Source of the DNA: Planctomycetaceae bacterium
GTDB taxonomy: Bacteria > Planctomycetota > Planctomycetia > Pirellulales > Pirellulaceae
NCBI GenBank assembly: GCA_020638975.1
Contig: JACKHN010000010.1
Location: forward strand, 252,175-316,174
Length of the DNA stretch: 64,000 bases
Direction: 5' to 3'
Under the pieces are notes generated by a model. That model was not told the DNA's origin and ran no database searches. It worked only from the letters and a program-made list of their open reading frames with translations. Position numbers and translations under genes: made by a program. This document shows, piece by piece, positions 7,923 to 17,147 of the stretch; the first letter of the stretch is position 1, and each line of letters begins with the position of its first letter.

Positions 7923-8366
7923 CTACTTGCAACCGAGCTCACGCGATTCAGGCTGTTGCGCCTGATGCGGATGTTCGGTACCTGCATAGACCTTCAATTT
8001 GTCCAACATCTGCCGACCTAGACGATTCTTTGGCAACATCCGGCGGACGGCTTCGCGAAGGATCTCCTCGGGCTTCTTTTCGAGGCGTTTCTCAGCCGTT
8101 TCACTTCGTTGCCCAGGCCAACCGGTGTACCAAGTGTATTTTTTTTGCGACCACTTCTTGCCAGTGAACTGCACCTTTTCGGCGTTCGTGACCACGATGA
8201 AGTCGCCCGTATCGACGTGCGGTGTGTAGGTTGGACGATGCTTGCCCATCAAGATGACAGCAATGTCGCTCGCCAATCGGCCAACGATCTTATCGGTCGC
8301 ATCCACATGCCACCATTTCGGCGTCAACTCGCCCGGTTTCGCCATGTAACTCTTTGTGGTGACCAA
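7923..8366 (-). CDS. rplM: 50S ribosomal protein L13
   Basis: A 147-residue L13, an early-assembling large-subunit protein. Blocks seen: WWHVDATDKIVGRLASDIAVILMGKHRP, HVDTGDFIVVTNAEK, EEILREAVRRMLPKNRLGR and YAGTEHPHQAQQPE. I chose the TTG start at 8366 because GGGAGG lies 8 bases before it and it gives VTTKSYMAKPGE, matching the usual 'kTymAKpge' L13 beginning. The ATG at 8345 would drop 7 residues and has no binding site. A longer frame to 8417 has no support. It heads the rplM-rpsI operon. Confidence 0.95.
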   Translation of the reverse strand: MVTTKSYMAKPGELTPKWWHVDATDKIVGRLASDIAVILMGKHRPTYTPHVDTGDFIVVTNAEKVQFTGKKWSQKKYTWYTGWPGQRSETAEKRLEKKPEEILREAVRRMLPKNRLGRQMLDKLKVYAGTEHPHQAQQPESRELGCK

Positions 8367-9335
8367 CGTTGCATCCTCCCGGAGGCAGTAATGTTCGCTT
8401 GAAGTGTCTAAAGCCAATTCGCAAATGCAGGTGCAGATTACGCCCAGATCGCGATAATTCGGTATGTGGAAACGGGTGATTCTAGCGACCTAAATCATGG
8501 TCAGCAACCGCTCTTTGTGGTCGATCGACAGATTTGCAGACGGTGGGAATCGAACGCGAACCGGAGGACGTCGGCAGAATCTCCCATTAGCAGCCACGCA
8601 AATCGCTCCCATATCTAGCAAAGGAACGAGAGAAAACACCTCGGTCGGGTGGAATTCGAGTATGTCTCCAAAACGCCAGTAATTCAATGCTGAGATGATG
8701 CCGATCTTCGTTTCGAAAAGCAAAAAGGGGTGCCCCTGCCCAAGGCCCCCCTTTGCTTCTGCCCCAGTTTGCGAAGTCCGTCTGCCCCGGCGGACCTCGC
8801 AACGAACCAGATTCATCTGCCCGGTGAATCTGGTTCGCGATCAAATCAACTAGCCTGACAACGGATCCTCCCAGTTAGTCCCAAACAGCACCAACGGCCT
8901 GCCCCGACCGACGTCACCCAAGGCGGTGACGAATTGGTGATGAGAGAGAGGTGACGAGGAATCGCCGACGAGCGAAAGTTCCCTCTGCGAGTTGCTTCGA
9001 TAGCTAACGGCAGCGTGAACATGCACTTCAGCTCTCCCCAAAGAAAAGAGTAGAGACGAAAACCATCCTTCGGCAGCTTGGCGATCTCACGGCAGCGAAT
9101 GCTTACCTAAACAAGAGACCCATAGCTTTGCGCCCCGGCCTCGCGACCGGTTAGCCTTTTTCGTGGTTGGCGAGCTGAATGCCGCCGTCCATCGAATCAA
9201 AATCATTGACGTGACATTAAAATAAATAGGTCGATTTTCATTCGAAGTCAAAAAACTTCTCCGGATTTTCTTTGAGTATCTTGGCTGGCCTTCGTCTAGT
9301 CGACGCACCGCGGGGCGACGCGTTACAATTCGCTC
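8367..9335. other. Gene-free stretch upstream of rplM, with a strong hairpin
   Basis: I find no convincing gene in these ~970 bases. The rplM promoter must lie near 8380-8500. At 8803-8837 a perfect 13-bp stem (CGAACCAGATTCA against TGAATCTGGTTCG) with a 9-base loop stands out; it has no T-run on either side. A weak tRNA-like T-loop occurs at about 8543-8560 on the minus strand but does not fold (see rejected items). Confidence 0.6.
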
Positions 9336-10007
9336 ATGCTCACATTGCTCTTTGATATCGACGGCACGCTGATCAATACCGGAGGTGCCGGCGGAACGGC
9401 GTTAATCGAAGCTTTCCGTGAAGACTTCGGCATCCGTAGTCCAGCCAACGTTCCCTTTAGCGGTCGCACGGACCGCGGTATCGGCACGAACCTGTTCGAA
9501 GAACACGGGATCGACGATTCGCCGGAGAACTGGCAGCGACTCCGTGACGGATACATCGCGCGGCTGCCGGTTCATCTGCCGCAGCGAGACGGTCGAGTGC
9601 TCGCTGGCGTGTTGCGGCTGCTCGAACAATTGCAAGCGCGTGAAGCGGTCGCCGTTGGATTGCTGACCGGCAATCTACAAGATGGTGCCCGTATCAAGTT
9701 GGGTTACTTCGGGCTGTTCGAGTATTTCAAGTTCGGTGGCTTCGGCGATGACCACCGAAACCGCGATGGAGTCGCACAGGCGGCGCTCACCGCGGCCGAG
9801 CAACATGCTAACGGCTCATTCGATCCTAATCGTGTTTGGGTGATTGGCGACACGCCGTTGGACATCAGCTGTGCCCGTGCAATCAATGCGAAAGTACTTG
9901 CGGTTGCGACTGGCTTGCATCCCACTCAAGAACTTGCCGAATCGCAACCCGACAGACTACTCGAAGACCTCTCCGATACCAACGTGGTGCTAAACGCTTT
10001 GAGTTAG
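9336..10007 (+). CDS. HAD superfamily hydrolase (phosphoglycolate phosphatase-like)
   Basis: A 223-residue HAD hydrolase predicted to remove phosphate from a small sugar or organic phosphate in the cytoplasm. Motif I is FDIDGTLINTGG (nucleophile Asp7), motif II lies in GLLTGNLQDGAR, and motif IV is VWVIGDTPLDISCARAINAK. A helical cap domain with FSGRTDRGI sits between motifs I and II, as in the phosphoglycolate phosphatase subgroup. It starts a rightward run with the aldolase and oxidoreductase genes, so a role in sugar-acid or glycan precursor metabolism is possible. The substrate is unknown. Confidence 0.88.
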   Translation: MLTLLFDIDGTLINTGGAGGTALIEAFREDFGIRSPANVPFSGRTDRGIGTNLFEEHGIDDSPENWQRLRDGYIARLPVHLPQRDGRVLAGVLRLLEQLQAREAVAVGLLTGNLQDGARIKLGYFGLFEYFKFGGFGDDHRNRDGVAQAALTAAEQHANGSFDPNRVWVIGDTPLDISCARAINAKVLAVATGLHPTQELAESQPDRLLEDLSDTNVVLNALS

Positions 10008-10080
10008 TTCTGTGAAACGACGTATTACTCTGTTGCCCTCCGATTACGTCGTCCCCCCTCCCGCCTCGCAAAGGAACGAA

Positions 10081-10884
10081 ATGAGAAAGAGTCGCGTCAA
10101 GGCGAAGCTCGCCCGCAATGAACCGGTTCTATTAACGACGTTGCATCTGAACGATCCCTCGATGTACGAACTGGCGAGCCTGATGGGGTTCGACGGACTG
10201 TGGCTAGATCTCGAACACCACAGCCACAGTGTCGAGACAGCCAACGCATTGCTTCGTGCCGCACGAGTTGGTACATCCGACGTGATGGTGCGACCAGCAA
10301 AAGGCGAGTTTATGCGAATGGGCCGCATTCTAGAGGCCGGTGCGCAAGGCATCATGTATCCTCGTTGCGATAACGCTGAAGAAGCGGCCGAAGTAGTTCG
10401 TTGGTCGAAGTTCGCTCCGCTCGGAACCCGCGGGATCGATGGCGGCAATCCTGACATGCCCTACTGCACGATGCCGTTGACGGATTACTTGCGTGAAGCC
10501 AATGAACAAACGTTTACCGTGATTCAACTCGAAAGTCCCGAGTCGCTCGAACATGTCGATGCGATTGCTGCCGTAGCAGGTGTCGACGTTCTATTTCTTG
10601 GTCCCGGCGACTTTAGCATCTTAGCCGGTGTGCCAGGTCAGTTCGACCACGCCTGCATCACCGAAGCTCGCAATGCAATTGCCGCAGCAGCGAAGGCACA
10701 CGGTAAGCATTGGGGATCGGTCGGATTCAGCCCCGAGCACTCGAACGAACTCGTTGAACAAGGCGCACGTTTCATTTGCCATCAGGCAGATCTGTTAATT
10801 CTGAAGCAAGGTTTTGAACGCTTGCAAAGCGATTTTTCGAAGCTTGGCTTCACCTTTGACAACCAACTTGGAAGGCCAAGATGA
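10081..10884 (+). CDS. HpcH/HpaI aldolase family protein
   Basis: A 267-residue TIM-barrel enzyme of the class II pyruvate aldolase (HpcH/HpaI, 2-keto-3-deoxy sugar acid) family, which cleaves or forms C-C bonds with pyruvate. Family blocks are GFDGLWLDLEHH, MVRPAKGEFMRMGRILEAGAQGIMYPR (metal-site region), VIQLESPESLEHVDAIAAV and VLFLGPGDFS. The ATG at 10081 has AAGGAACG just upstream; a GTG at 10012 would add 23 residues rich in Pro with no homology. Its stop overlaps the next ATG (ATGA), so coupling with the Gfo/Idh gene is likely. A role in nonulosonate or sugar-acid metabolism is inferred only from position. Confidence 0.87.
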   Translation: MRKSRVKAKLARNEPVLLTTLHLNDPSMYELASLMGFDGLWLDLEHHSHSVETANALLRAARVGTSDVMVRPAKGEFMRMGRILEAGAQGIMYPRCDNAEEAAEVVRWSKFAPLGTRGIDGGNPDMPYCTMPLTDYLREANEQTFTVIQLESPESLEHVDAIAAVAGVDVLFLGPGDFSILAGVPGQFDHACITEARNAIAAAAKAHGKHWGSVGFSPEHSNELVEQGARFICHQADLLILKQGFERLQSDFSKLGFTFDNQLGRPR

Positions 10885-11879
10885 TTTCCAAACCAAACCT
10901 TCTAGTTGTCGGCGTCGGTTCCATCGGCGAACGCCATACACGGTGTTTCCAGGGGACGGGGCGTGCCAATGTTGCGATCTGCGACAGCAATGATACGTTG
11001 CGAACGGATATCGCCCAGCGTTACGGGATCACGCACGCGTTTGCGAATTGGAGCGAAGCGGTTGAGTCGGATTTCGATGCAGCGGTGATCTGCACGCCGG
11101 CTCACCTTCACATTCCGATGGCGATCGACATTGTAAATCGGAAGCGACACGCACTCATCGAGAAACCGCTCAGTACGAATTATGAACGCGTCGACGAATT
11201 GAAGCAGTTAGTCGAATCGCATGGTGTTACGGTGATGGCGGCTTACGTGTTGCGAGTTCATCCCTCGCTTGCTGCGATGAAAGCCGCGCTCGATTCAGGC
11301 CGATTTGGCAAACCCGTTCACGCCACCGGCTGTTCGGGCCAACATTTCCCGACCTACCGCCCAGCTTACCGCGAGATCTACTATCGTAATCGAGCGACGG
11401 GTGGCGGAGCGATTCAGGACGCTTTGACGCATTTGATCAATGCTGCCGAGTGGCTCATCGGCCCCATTGATACGCTGGCTGCTGACTGTAGTCATCAAGT
11501 CCTTGAAGGCGTCGAGGTTGAAGATACGGTCAATGTGATTGCCCGCCACCAGAGCGGTGCGTTGGCTTCCTACAGCCTGAATCAGCATCAAGCACCTCAA
11601 GAATCAACACTAACAGTGGTTTGTGAACGCGGTACCGTGAGATGCGAATTCCATGCAGGGCGTTGGCGATGGCAGACCGATCCCACTGACTGCTGGCACG
11701 ACGAGCCATGCGAACCGCTGGAACGAGATGATCTGTTTACTGCCCAAGCGAACCACTTTCTCGACGTGACTGCCGGACTAGCCAAACCAACCTGCTCGCT
11801 CGACGAAGCCGCACGGACGCTGAAGACAAACCAAGCAGTCCTCCAAGCGTGTGATCGTCGCGAATGGGTTACCCTCTGA
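10881..11879 (+). CDS. Gfo/Idh/MocA family oxidoreductase
   Basis: A 332-residue NAD(P)-dependent sugar dehydrogenase-like protein without an export signal, so cytoplasmic. The Rossmann motif is LLVVGVGSIGERHTRCF at residues 7-23. The family motif EKPLSTNYERVDELK contains the conserved Lys, and GGGAIQDALTHLINAAEWLIG corresponds to the substrate/catalytic block of the C-terminal domain. Members often modify nucleotide-activated or free sugars. Coupled to the upstream aldolase by a four-base overlap and close to glycan genes, it likely acts in surface-sugar metabolism. The substrate cannot be named. Confidence 0.9.
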   Translation: MISKPNLLVVGVGSIGERHTRCFQGTGRANVAICDSNDTLRTDIAQRYGITHAFANWSEAVESDFDAAVICTPAHLHIPMAIDIVNRKRHALIEKPLSTNYERVDELKQLVESHGVTVMAAYVLRVHPSLAAMKAALDSGRFGKPVHATGCSGQHFPTYRPAYREIYYRNRATGGGAIQDALTHLINAAEWLIGPIDTLAADCSHQVLEGVEVEDTVNVIARHQSGALASYSLNQHQAPQESTLTVVCERGTVRCEFHAGRWRWQTDPTDCWHDEPCEPLERDDLFTAQANHFLDVTAGLAKPTCSLDEAARTLKTNQAVLQACDRREWVTL

Positions 11880-12463
11880 GCAGTTCCCAATGTTATGCGG
11901 GGTACTCCGGACTCGCTATCTATCGAACCTCGGGCCTACCTAACGCCACTCTACTTGCGATCGTCTACTGCCCGGCTCCACGAGCGTTGCGTGGTGGTCG
12001 CGATGCAAGCGGTGCTACTGCCGTGAAAGCCCATTTTGACACCGCTGGTTCACCGAGGTTTCGGACACCGACGCTTCAACTCTCGACAGCTGGTCCCCGT
12101 TTCACACGCGGTCTGCCCAAACGACGGTTCATCATTTTCTCTTCGCCCGCAGACTACACTTCCACTGCTGTTCGACCGTTCGGCGGCAGTAACTGGCTGC
12201 GTGACCTCGAACAAACGTTAAGCTTCGTCAACTCCCTTCGGGCAGAGTGCGACTTCCCAGGGCCCACATCTCCCTTAAACAACTGGAAAGTAGACAGCAT
12301 TCCAAACAATAGCAATTCCGACCCACAATCCTGACGCTCAAGCAAATCATTAACGTCGCAGCAAACGCTATTGGTGGGAGTAGCTGTTTTCGATACTCTC
12401 CTGCCAAATTCTCGACCGACCAGACGCACGATGCGCAAAATCTCCGCAGCAAGGTTCGATTCG
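11880..12463. other. Gene-free stretch between the oxidoreductase and the GT-B-like gene
   Basis: About 580 bases with one long open frame on the plus strand but no family features or codon pattern, so I do not call a gene. No clear terminator is visible. In-frame codons upstream of 12464 (GTG 12371, ATG 12431) could only extend the next gene with unlikely sequence. Confidence 0.5.
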
Positions 12464-13900
12464 ATGGCAGAAAAAGTCCTGCTTCACGTGGCGTATCCGC
12501 TATGGCGTAAGAACTCGCTGGTGACTCTCGCTCGCGCGAAGCAGTTGCAAGCCGAAGGTCACGATGTGACGGTAACCTATTGCGCCAACACGGGTGGAAC
12601 CTGCGCCGTGAACTATATGGGGAACCCGCTGACATGTTTAGTTTGCCAAACATCGACGCGTCGCGTCGCGAAGCAATTAAATCTGCCTGCGATCCCCCTG
12701 AAAGCCAATAGCCAGGATTGCGAACCCATCTCATTTGCCGAGAGAAAATCGCTGGTGGAGGGCGTCCTGAGCGGGTTGATTTCGACATTTCGGCTGTTTG
12801 CGCCGGAGATTCGACGAGCCCGTTCGATGCGATTTATTGCACGGCGATACTATCGTACGTCGCTCAGTTTGCTAGCAGCCATGAAGCAAGTCGTGCGCGA
12901 GCAACAGCCGGACCGTGTGGAAGTGTTCAACGGTCGTCATGCGTGCAGCAAGTTTTGTTTGTTGGCCGCAGAACGCTTCAAGCTACCGTTCAACACGCTT
13001 GAGGTGACACCACAGCAGCAACCGATCGTCTTCAAGGGACACACAGCACACGACCGCTTCGGCATTCAACGTCGCATACTCAACCTGGTGCCCGACTTTG
13101 AGCTGGCTGCTCGTTTTTTTGAAAGGCAGCAATCGCCGCGACATAACAAGTTTGCCAAGCGTCATGCGACTAGTTTCACCCCCCCTGAAGCCGCCGGGTA
13201 TCGAAAGAAGATCACATTCTTCTTGAGCAGTCAGGATGAGTTCGCATCGCTCGGGAAAGCATGGAAGTCGCCATTCGTTGATGCGGAAGTAGTCGCCGAG
13301 GCAAGTCGACGTTGGCCAAATTATTTCTTCTGCGTTCGCTTCCATCCCAACCAAGCGGACGTCGGCAGCGATATCATCAGTCCGTTTCGTGAGGTGGCCG
13401 AGCGTGAAAACGTCCAGGTGTTCTATCCGACCGATACCGCCAATACCTATCAGTTGATCGACTGGAGCGACGTCGTTGTTACGTTTGGTTCGACGGTCAC
13501 CGTCGAGGCGTGTTGGCGAGGAAAGCCCGCGATTATGCTGGGGCCATCGTTCTACGATCAACTCGAAATTGCTGATACGCCCGCCTCGCCAGAAGAGTTC
13601 TACGGATTGCTAGGGCAAGAACTACAGCCAAAAGATCGCACCAACGCCGCGCGCGTCGCAAAGTATTTTTTGCGAGACGATGACCCGCTGGAGTTCCTCG
13701 AGTGTACTGGCGGGAAGATACGGCCACGAGGCTTTCGACGCCCCCTTCAGACCCTAGCGTATTTTGCTCGCTACGCCGAAGTGGTGTCTTGCCAAGTTGT
13801 TAAAGCCCTCGTTCGCACAACTACGAAGTTCACCAGTCCAGCTCCGCTTTCAGTTTCCAGTTCCGAATCTGCTGAACCTGATCAGCAGCGTGCCGCTTGA
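12464..13900 (+). CDS. Putative GT-B-like surface polysaccharide protein
   Basis: A 478-residue protein without membrane segments. It begins MAEKVLLHVAYPLWRKNSLVTLARAKQLQAEGHDVTVTYC, the first Rossmann unit of a GT-B fold, followed by a Cys-containing segment (GGTCAVNYMGNPLTCLVC). The C-terminal half has FFCVRFHPNQADVGSD and YQLIDWSDVVVTFGSTVTVEACWRGKPAIML, which resemble the nucleotide-sugar domain of capsule polysaccharide and CDP-glycerol transferases ('HP..' and 'S.a..Ea...g.P.i'). It likely transfers or exports a surface sugar, but donor and acceptor are unknown. Downstream are an LtaS-like enzyme and the pseudaminic acid genes. Confidence 0.65.
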   Translation: MAEKVLLHVAYPLWRKNSLVTLARAKQLQAEGHDVTVTYCANTGGTCAVNYMGNPLTCLVCQTSTRRVAKQLNLPAIPLKANSQDCEPISFAERKSLVEGVLSGLISTFRLFAPEIRRARSMRFIARRYYRTSLSLLAAMKQVVREQQPDRVEVFNGRHACSKFCLLAAERFKLPFNTLEVTPQQQPIVFKGHTAHDRFGIQRRILNLVPDFELAARFFERQQSPRHNKFAKRHATSFTPPEAAGYRKKITFFLSSQDEFASLGKAWKSPFVDAEVVAEASRRWPNYFFCVRFHPNQADVGSDIISPFREVAERENVQVFYPTDTANTYQLIDWSDVVVTFGSTVTVEACWRGKPAIMLGPSFYDQLEIADTPASPEEFYGLLGQELQPKDRTNAARVAKYFLRDDDPLEFLECTGGKIRPRGFRRPLQTLAYFARYAEVVSCQVVKALVRTTTKFTSPAPLSVSSSESAEPDQQRAA

Positions 13901-13971
13901 TACCGCTCGCCGATTCGAAACACACCCTAGAACTCGTTCGCTCACACTCCAACGCACTTTCAAGAAGATCC

Positions 13972-16050
13972 ATGAACACGAACGTTTCTTCCCGATTCGC
14001 TAACTCGCTGGCTTCGCAAATTGAAAACTTCTATGCCTGGGTTTATCTGATGGTCTTGGGAACTGCGGGCCGATTGTTATGGGTCTTCAAGACACATCAT
14101 GACTTGGATGCTCCCGTATCCTTCGCTGACTGGGGGCGTTTTTTTCATACCGGTGTCCGCTATGACAGCGTTGTCATGACATATTTGATGCTGCCACTGA
14201 TTGCGTTGGCGGGGCTGCTGGTGTTTGCTCCTGCGCAACGGAGCCACTTGAGATGGCTGCGGACGGGGTGGGTCAGCGTACTAAGCTTTGTGATTCCAGT
14301 ATTGGCGTTCGCAAGTGTTGTCTACTACGAAATCTACAACAAAGTCTTCGACGAATTCGTATTCGAATTCTTTGAAGCTGGCAACGCACAGGACGTGGTC
14401 ACTATCGCCTATACCGATTACGGTTTGATTCCGAAGTCCATCGCGAGCCTGATCGCCGGACTTTTCTTCTTTGCAACGTACCGAAAACTTGCTGACCGCA
14501 CTGTCGAGTTCAGCGCCGGCTTGCAACGAATGGCATCGCAGAGAACATTTCAAGTGTTATGCAGTGTTGCCATAGTCGCGTTTATCGCTCTTGGATTACG
14601 AGGGCGTATTGGATCTCGACCGTTGCAGAAAGTCCATTCAGGCGTAACGCCCCACCGTATTCTCAATATGGGAACGCTAAATCCGATCTACAACCTGAAG
14701 GCGGCTGCGGTTTTTCGCGCCAACACGGCCGACTACTTCGCTGAAACTCGCCTCATTCCTTCTGCGACGTTATCACGGCAAGCTGAATTGATCTCGGCAA
14801 CGATCGACGCTTCGTTGGAGGAGGCTTCCGACAGTACTGACTATCCGGGAGATTTTTCGTTTTGTAAGTGGCAACGAACCGCCTCTGGTCCCGCGAGTGT
14901 TAAACCAAGTCATGTGTTCGTTTTGTTTTTAGAGAGCTATGACTCATGGCCGTTTTTAGAGAAATACCGTGAACTTGGCCTCGTTGAAAATGGACGCCAA
15001 CTGGGTGCAGAGGGACATCTGCTGCTAACAAATATCCCAGGTGCGAACTCGTCCCTCACGTCTTCCTTCGTTTGCCTGCAGGGGCTCTATGGCACCAGTC
15101 GTGCTATCCAGAATTCATTGCCCACTTCCCTAGTCCACGCCTTTCAGCAATTGGGCTATACAACGCGCAGCGTTAACAGTTTTACCAGCGGATGGAACGA
15201 TGCGGAACGAATCGCGCGTGAACAAGGCTTTGACGAGATCTATTGCACGGCGAACATCAAACCTGGCGGTGAAACTGTGAACCTACAGGTTCATGATCGC
15301 ACACTCTATGAGTTCACGTCTGAGAAGCTGACGTATGATCAACCGACACTGAGTTTCATTCGCAGTAGTAGCTATCACGGTCCATGGGAGGTCGATCTCG
15401 CAGCCGAAGATTGCGAGATTCCTCCTCTTTCGGAGAAAATCTGCGTACCAAACATGCGAAACGAAAGATCTCTCCGAGTTGCCTACGGCCACCTCAAGTA
15501 TTCGGACAAGATGGCGGGAGAGTTCGTCCGGAAAATGATCGAACGTTTTCCAGACGCTCTGTTCGTAATTACAGGCGACCACCATGGGAGGCACTTTATT
15601 TCGTCGGATCCGCCTGTTTATGAAGGCGCGTCTGTTCCGTTAATTCTGTATGGACCACAGGTCTTAGAAGGCACCACCGTTCCGGAGAATATGGCAGCTA
15701 GCCACGCCGATATAATCGCAACGCTGGTTGAATTGTGTGCCCCGAAAGGTTTCAAGTACGCATCGATCGGCAAATCCGTGCTGGCACCTTGTCGTAATCC
15801 AGTTGGCGTTGGCGAAGGGTACGTAATCTTCCCTCGAAGTATTGTTTCGCTTCACGGTTCGCCCCGGTGTGTCCCCCTGCCTTGGCTGACGAACGAGGTG
15901 TTATCGGAAACCGAAAAGCGAACTCAGATCCAACGAGCCCAAGAACTACATGACGCTTATTATGGAGTGAGCTACATGCTCACGCGTCGCTACTTGGAGC
16001 AAAGTTCGAATCAAGTGGCCTACAAGAGTGCCCCAAGTAATCGATATTGA
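13972..16050 (+). CDS. LtaS-like membrane sulfatase-fold phosphotransferase
   Basis: A 692-residue protein. The N-terminal ~230 residues have about five hydrophobic segments (for example SVVMTYLMLPLIALAGLLVF and TFQVLCSVAIVAFIALGL). An extracytoplasmic sulfatase-fold domain follows: HVFVLFLESYDSWPF (metal-binding Glu), GANSSLTSSFVCLQGLY (nucleophile region), and FVITGDHHGRHF (metal-binding Asp-His). This layout is that of lipoteichoic acid synthase and OpgB/EptA-type enzymes, which transfer glycerol-phosphate or phosphoethanolamine to surface glycans. The ATG at 13972 is preferred to an upstream ATG at 13897 inside the previous gene. Placed in a glycan locus of a Gram-negative-type cell, glycan modification is more likely than teichoic acid synthesis. 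Confidence 0.82.
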   Translation: MNTNVSSRFANSLASQIENFYAWVYLMVLGTAGRLLWVFKTHHDLDAPVSFADWGRFFHTGVRYDSVVMTYLMLPLIALAGLLVFAPAQRSHLRWLRTGWVSVLSFVIPVLAFASVVYYEIYNKVFDEFVFEFFEAGNAQDVVTIAYTDYGLIPKSIASLIAGLFFFATYRKLADRTVEFSAGLQRMASQRTFQVLCSVAIVAFIALGLRGRIGSRPLQKVHSGVTPHRILNMGTLNPIYNLKAAAVFRANTADYFAETRLIPSATLSRQAELISATIDASLEEASDSTDYPGDFSFCKWQRTASGPASVKPSHVFVLFLESYDSWPFLEKYRELGLVENGRQLGAEGHLLLTNIPGANSSLTSSFVCLQGLYGTSRAIQNSLPTSLVHAFQQLGYTTRSVNSFTSGWNDAERIAREQGFDEIYCTANIKPGGETVNLQVHDRTLYEFTSEKLTYDQPTLSFIRSSSYHGPWEVDLAAEDCEIPPLSEKICVPNMRNERSLRVAYGHLKYSDKMAGEFVRKMIERFPDALFVITGDHHGRHFISSDPPVYEGASVPLILYGPQVLEGTTVPENMAASHADIIATLVELCAPKGFKYASIGKSVLAPCRNPVGVGEGYVIFPRSIVSLHGSPRCVPLPWLTNEVLSETEKRTQIQRAQELHDAYYGVSYMLTRRYLEQSSNQVAYKSAPSNRY

Positions 16051-16273
16051 GATTACCTCTGGCATCCTGGAACGCAACGACAACCTCTTAACGCGGTCAA
16101 CTCTCCTTTTGGACAGGTCTGCTAGCGGATTTCGGTTGCTTGTTTCAGGCTTTATCAAGGTCACTTACGACAAGGACCACCAGCAGTTCGCGATGCCAAT
16201 TTGTGGGAGTTGATAAAGAAAGTGCGACCCTGACCACGACTCAATATTTCCACCAACAATCCTGAGGTATCCA

Positions 16274-16906
16274 ATGTATCGATCTCCCGCAAAACACTTG
16301 CGAATTGCTGGGGCGATATTCTGGTTGCTGGCCGCGGTCTCGGTCTTCACGATTGACGGACCTTTTGCAGAATTCGACGTGTCAGGTGTTCCGGGGGATT
16401 TGCGGCGTATTGTTCAACTTGCAGAAGTATTTGCTCACGGGGCGGGGATAACGCTGATATTAGTTGCCATGTGGTCTTTGGACCGCGTACGCAGATCCTA
16501 TCTCCCGAGGGTATGTGTCGTTGCTTTTCTACCCGGAATAATCGCAACCGCCGCGAAGCTTTTCGTCACGAGGGAACGCCCCCGATCTTTCGAAGCTCGC
16601 GCCCCTGCATATGAATCCTTTTTGGGCTTGCCAGGAACCCTTGGCGTGTCCGAGTTGCAATCATTCCCGTCCGGCCATACTGCCACCGCGGTGGGACTGG
16701 CGTTTGGTCTCAGTTCTCTCTATCCCAGAGGACGCTATCTGTTCGCGGGCCTTGCCCTGCTCGCAGCGACGCAACGGGTCTTGTTTGAAGCCCATTTCGT
16801 TAGCGACACGTTGGTATCTGCCGGGATCGCGTGTTTCGTTGCAGCGGCTTTGCGTGACAGGCTGTTTTGGGACGCGCGAGGACTAGCACCAGACATTTGG
16901 AGATAG
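16274..16906 (+). CDS. PAP2 superfamily phosphatase
   Basis: A 210-residue integral membrane acid phosphatase with five to six hydrophobic segments. All three PAP2 motifs are visible: KLFVTRERPRSFEARAP (KX6RP), SFPSGHTATAVG (PSGH) and FEAHFVSDTLVS (SX3HX3D variant). Such enzymes dephosphorylate lipid phosphates, including undecaprenyl or phosphatidylglycerol phosphate, at the outer face of the membrane. Beside an LtaS-like enzyme and polysaccharide genes, recycling of the lipid carrier or lipid product is the simplest guess. The start has a GAGGTATCC site before the ATG. Confidence 0.9.
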   Translation: MYRSPAKHLRIAGAIFWLLAAVSVFTIDGPFAEFDVSGVPGDLRRIVQLAEVFAHGAGITLILVAMWSLDRVRRSYLPRVCVVAFLPGIIATAAKLFVTRERPRSFEARAPAYESFLGLPGTLGVSELQSFPSGHTATAVGLAFGLSSLYPRGRYLFAGLALLAATQRVLFEAHFVSDTLVSAGIACFVAAALRDRLFWDARGLAPDIWR

Positions 16907-17147
16907 AGGATGGGAAGATCAACGAGCTTGGCCACGAGTTGTGCTAATCAGACCCGGTGTTACGCCATCCTCGGCCCATCGACCAACCACAACGCAATGG
17001 CGCGACAGTTGCCGAGGTGCGCCGTTCACGCTTGCGAGGTTTAAGAAATCACCTCTACGTCCTGCGCAGAACGATCAGATCGTCATCGTTCTATCGCATC
17101 GGTATCCAAACGATACCTACCGGACGCGATGGCTTCCATTGGCTTCT

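Noticed and set aside
8535..8612. tRNA-like sequence on the minus strand (GTTCGATTCCCACC and CTGCTAA-like loops)
   Set aside because: The T-stem has only two of five pairs, no acceptor stem forms, and the anticodon arm does not pair. At best a degenerate tRNA piece.
11864..12334. 156-residue open frame after the Gfo/Idh gene
   Set aside because: No family resemblance, no ribosome binding site, overlaps the end of the upstream gene.
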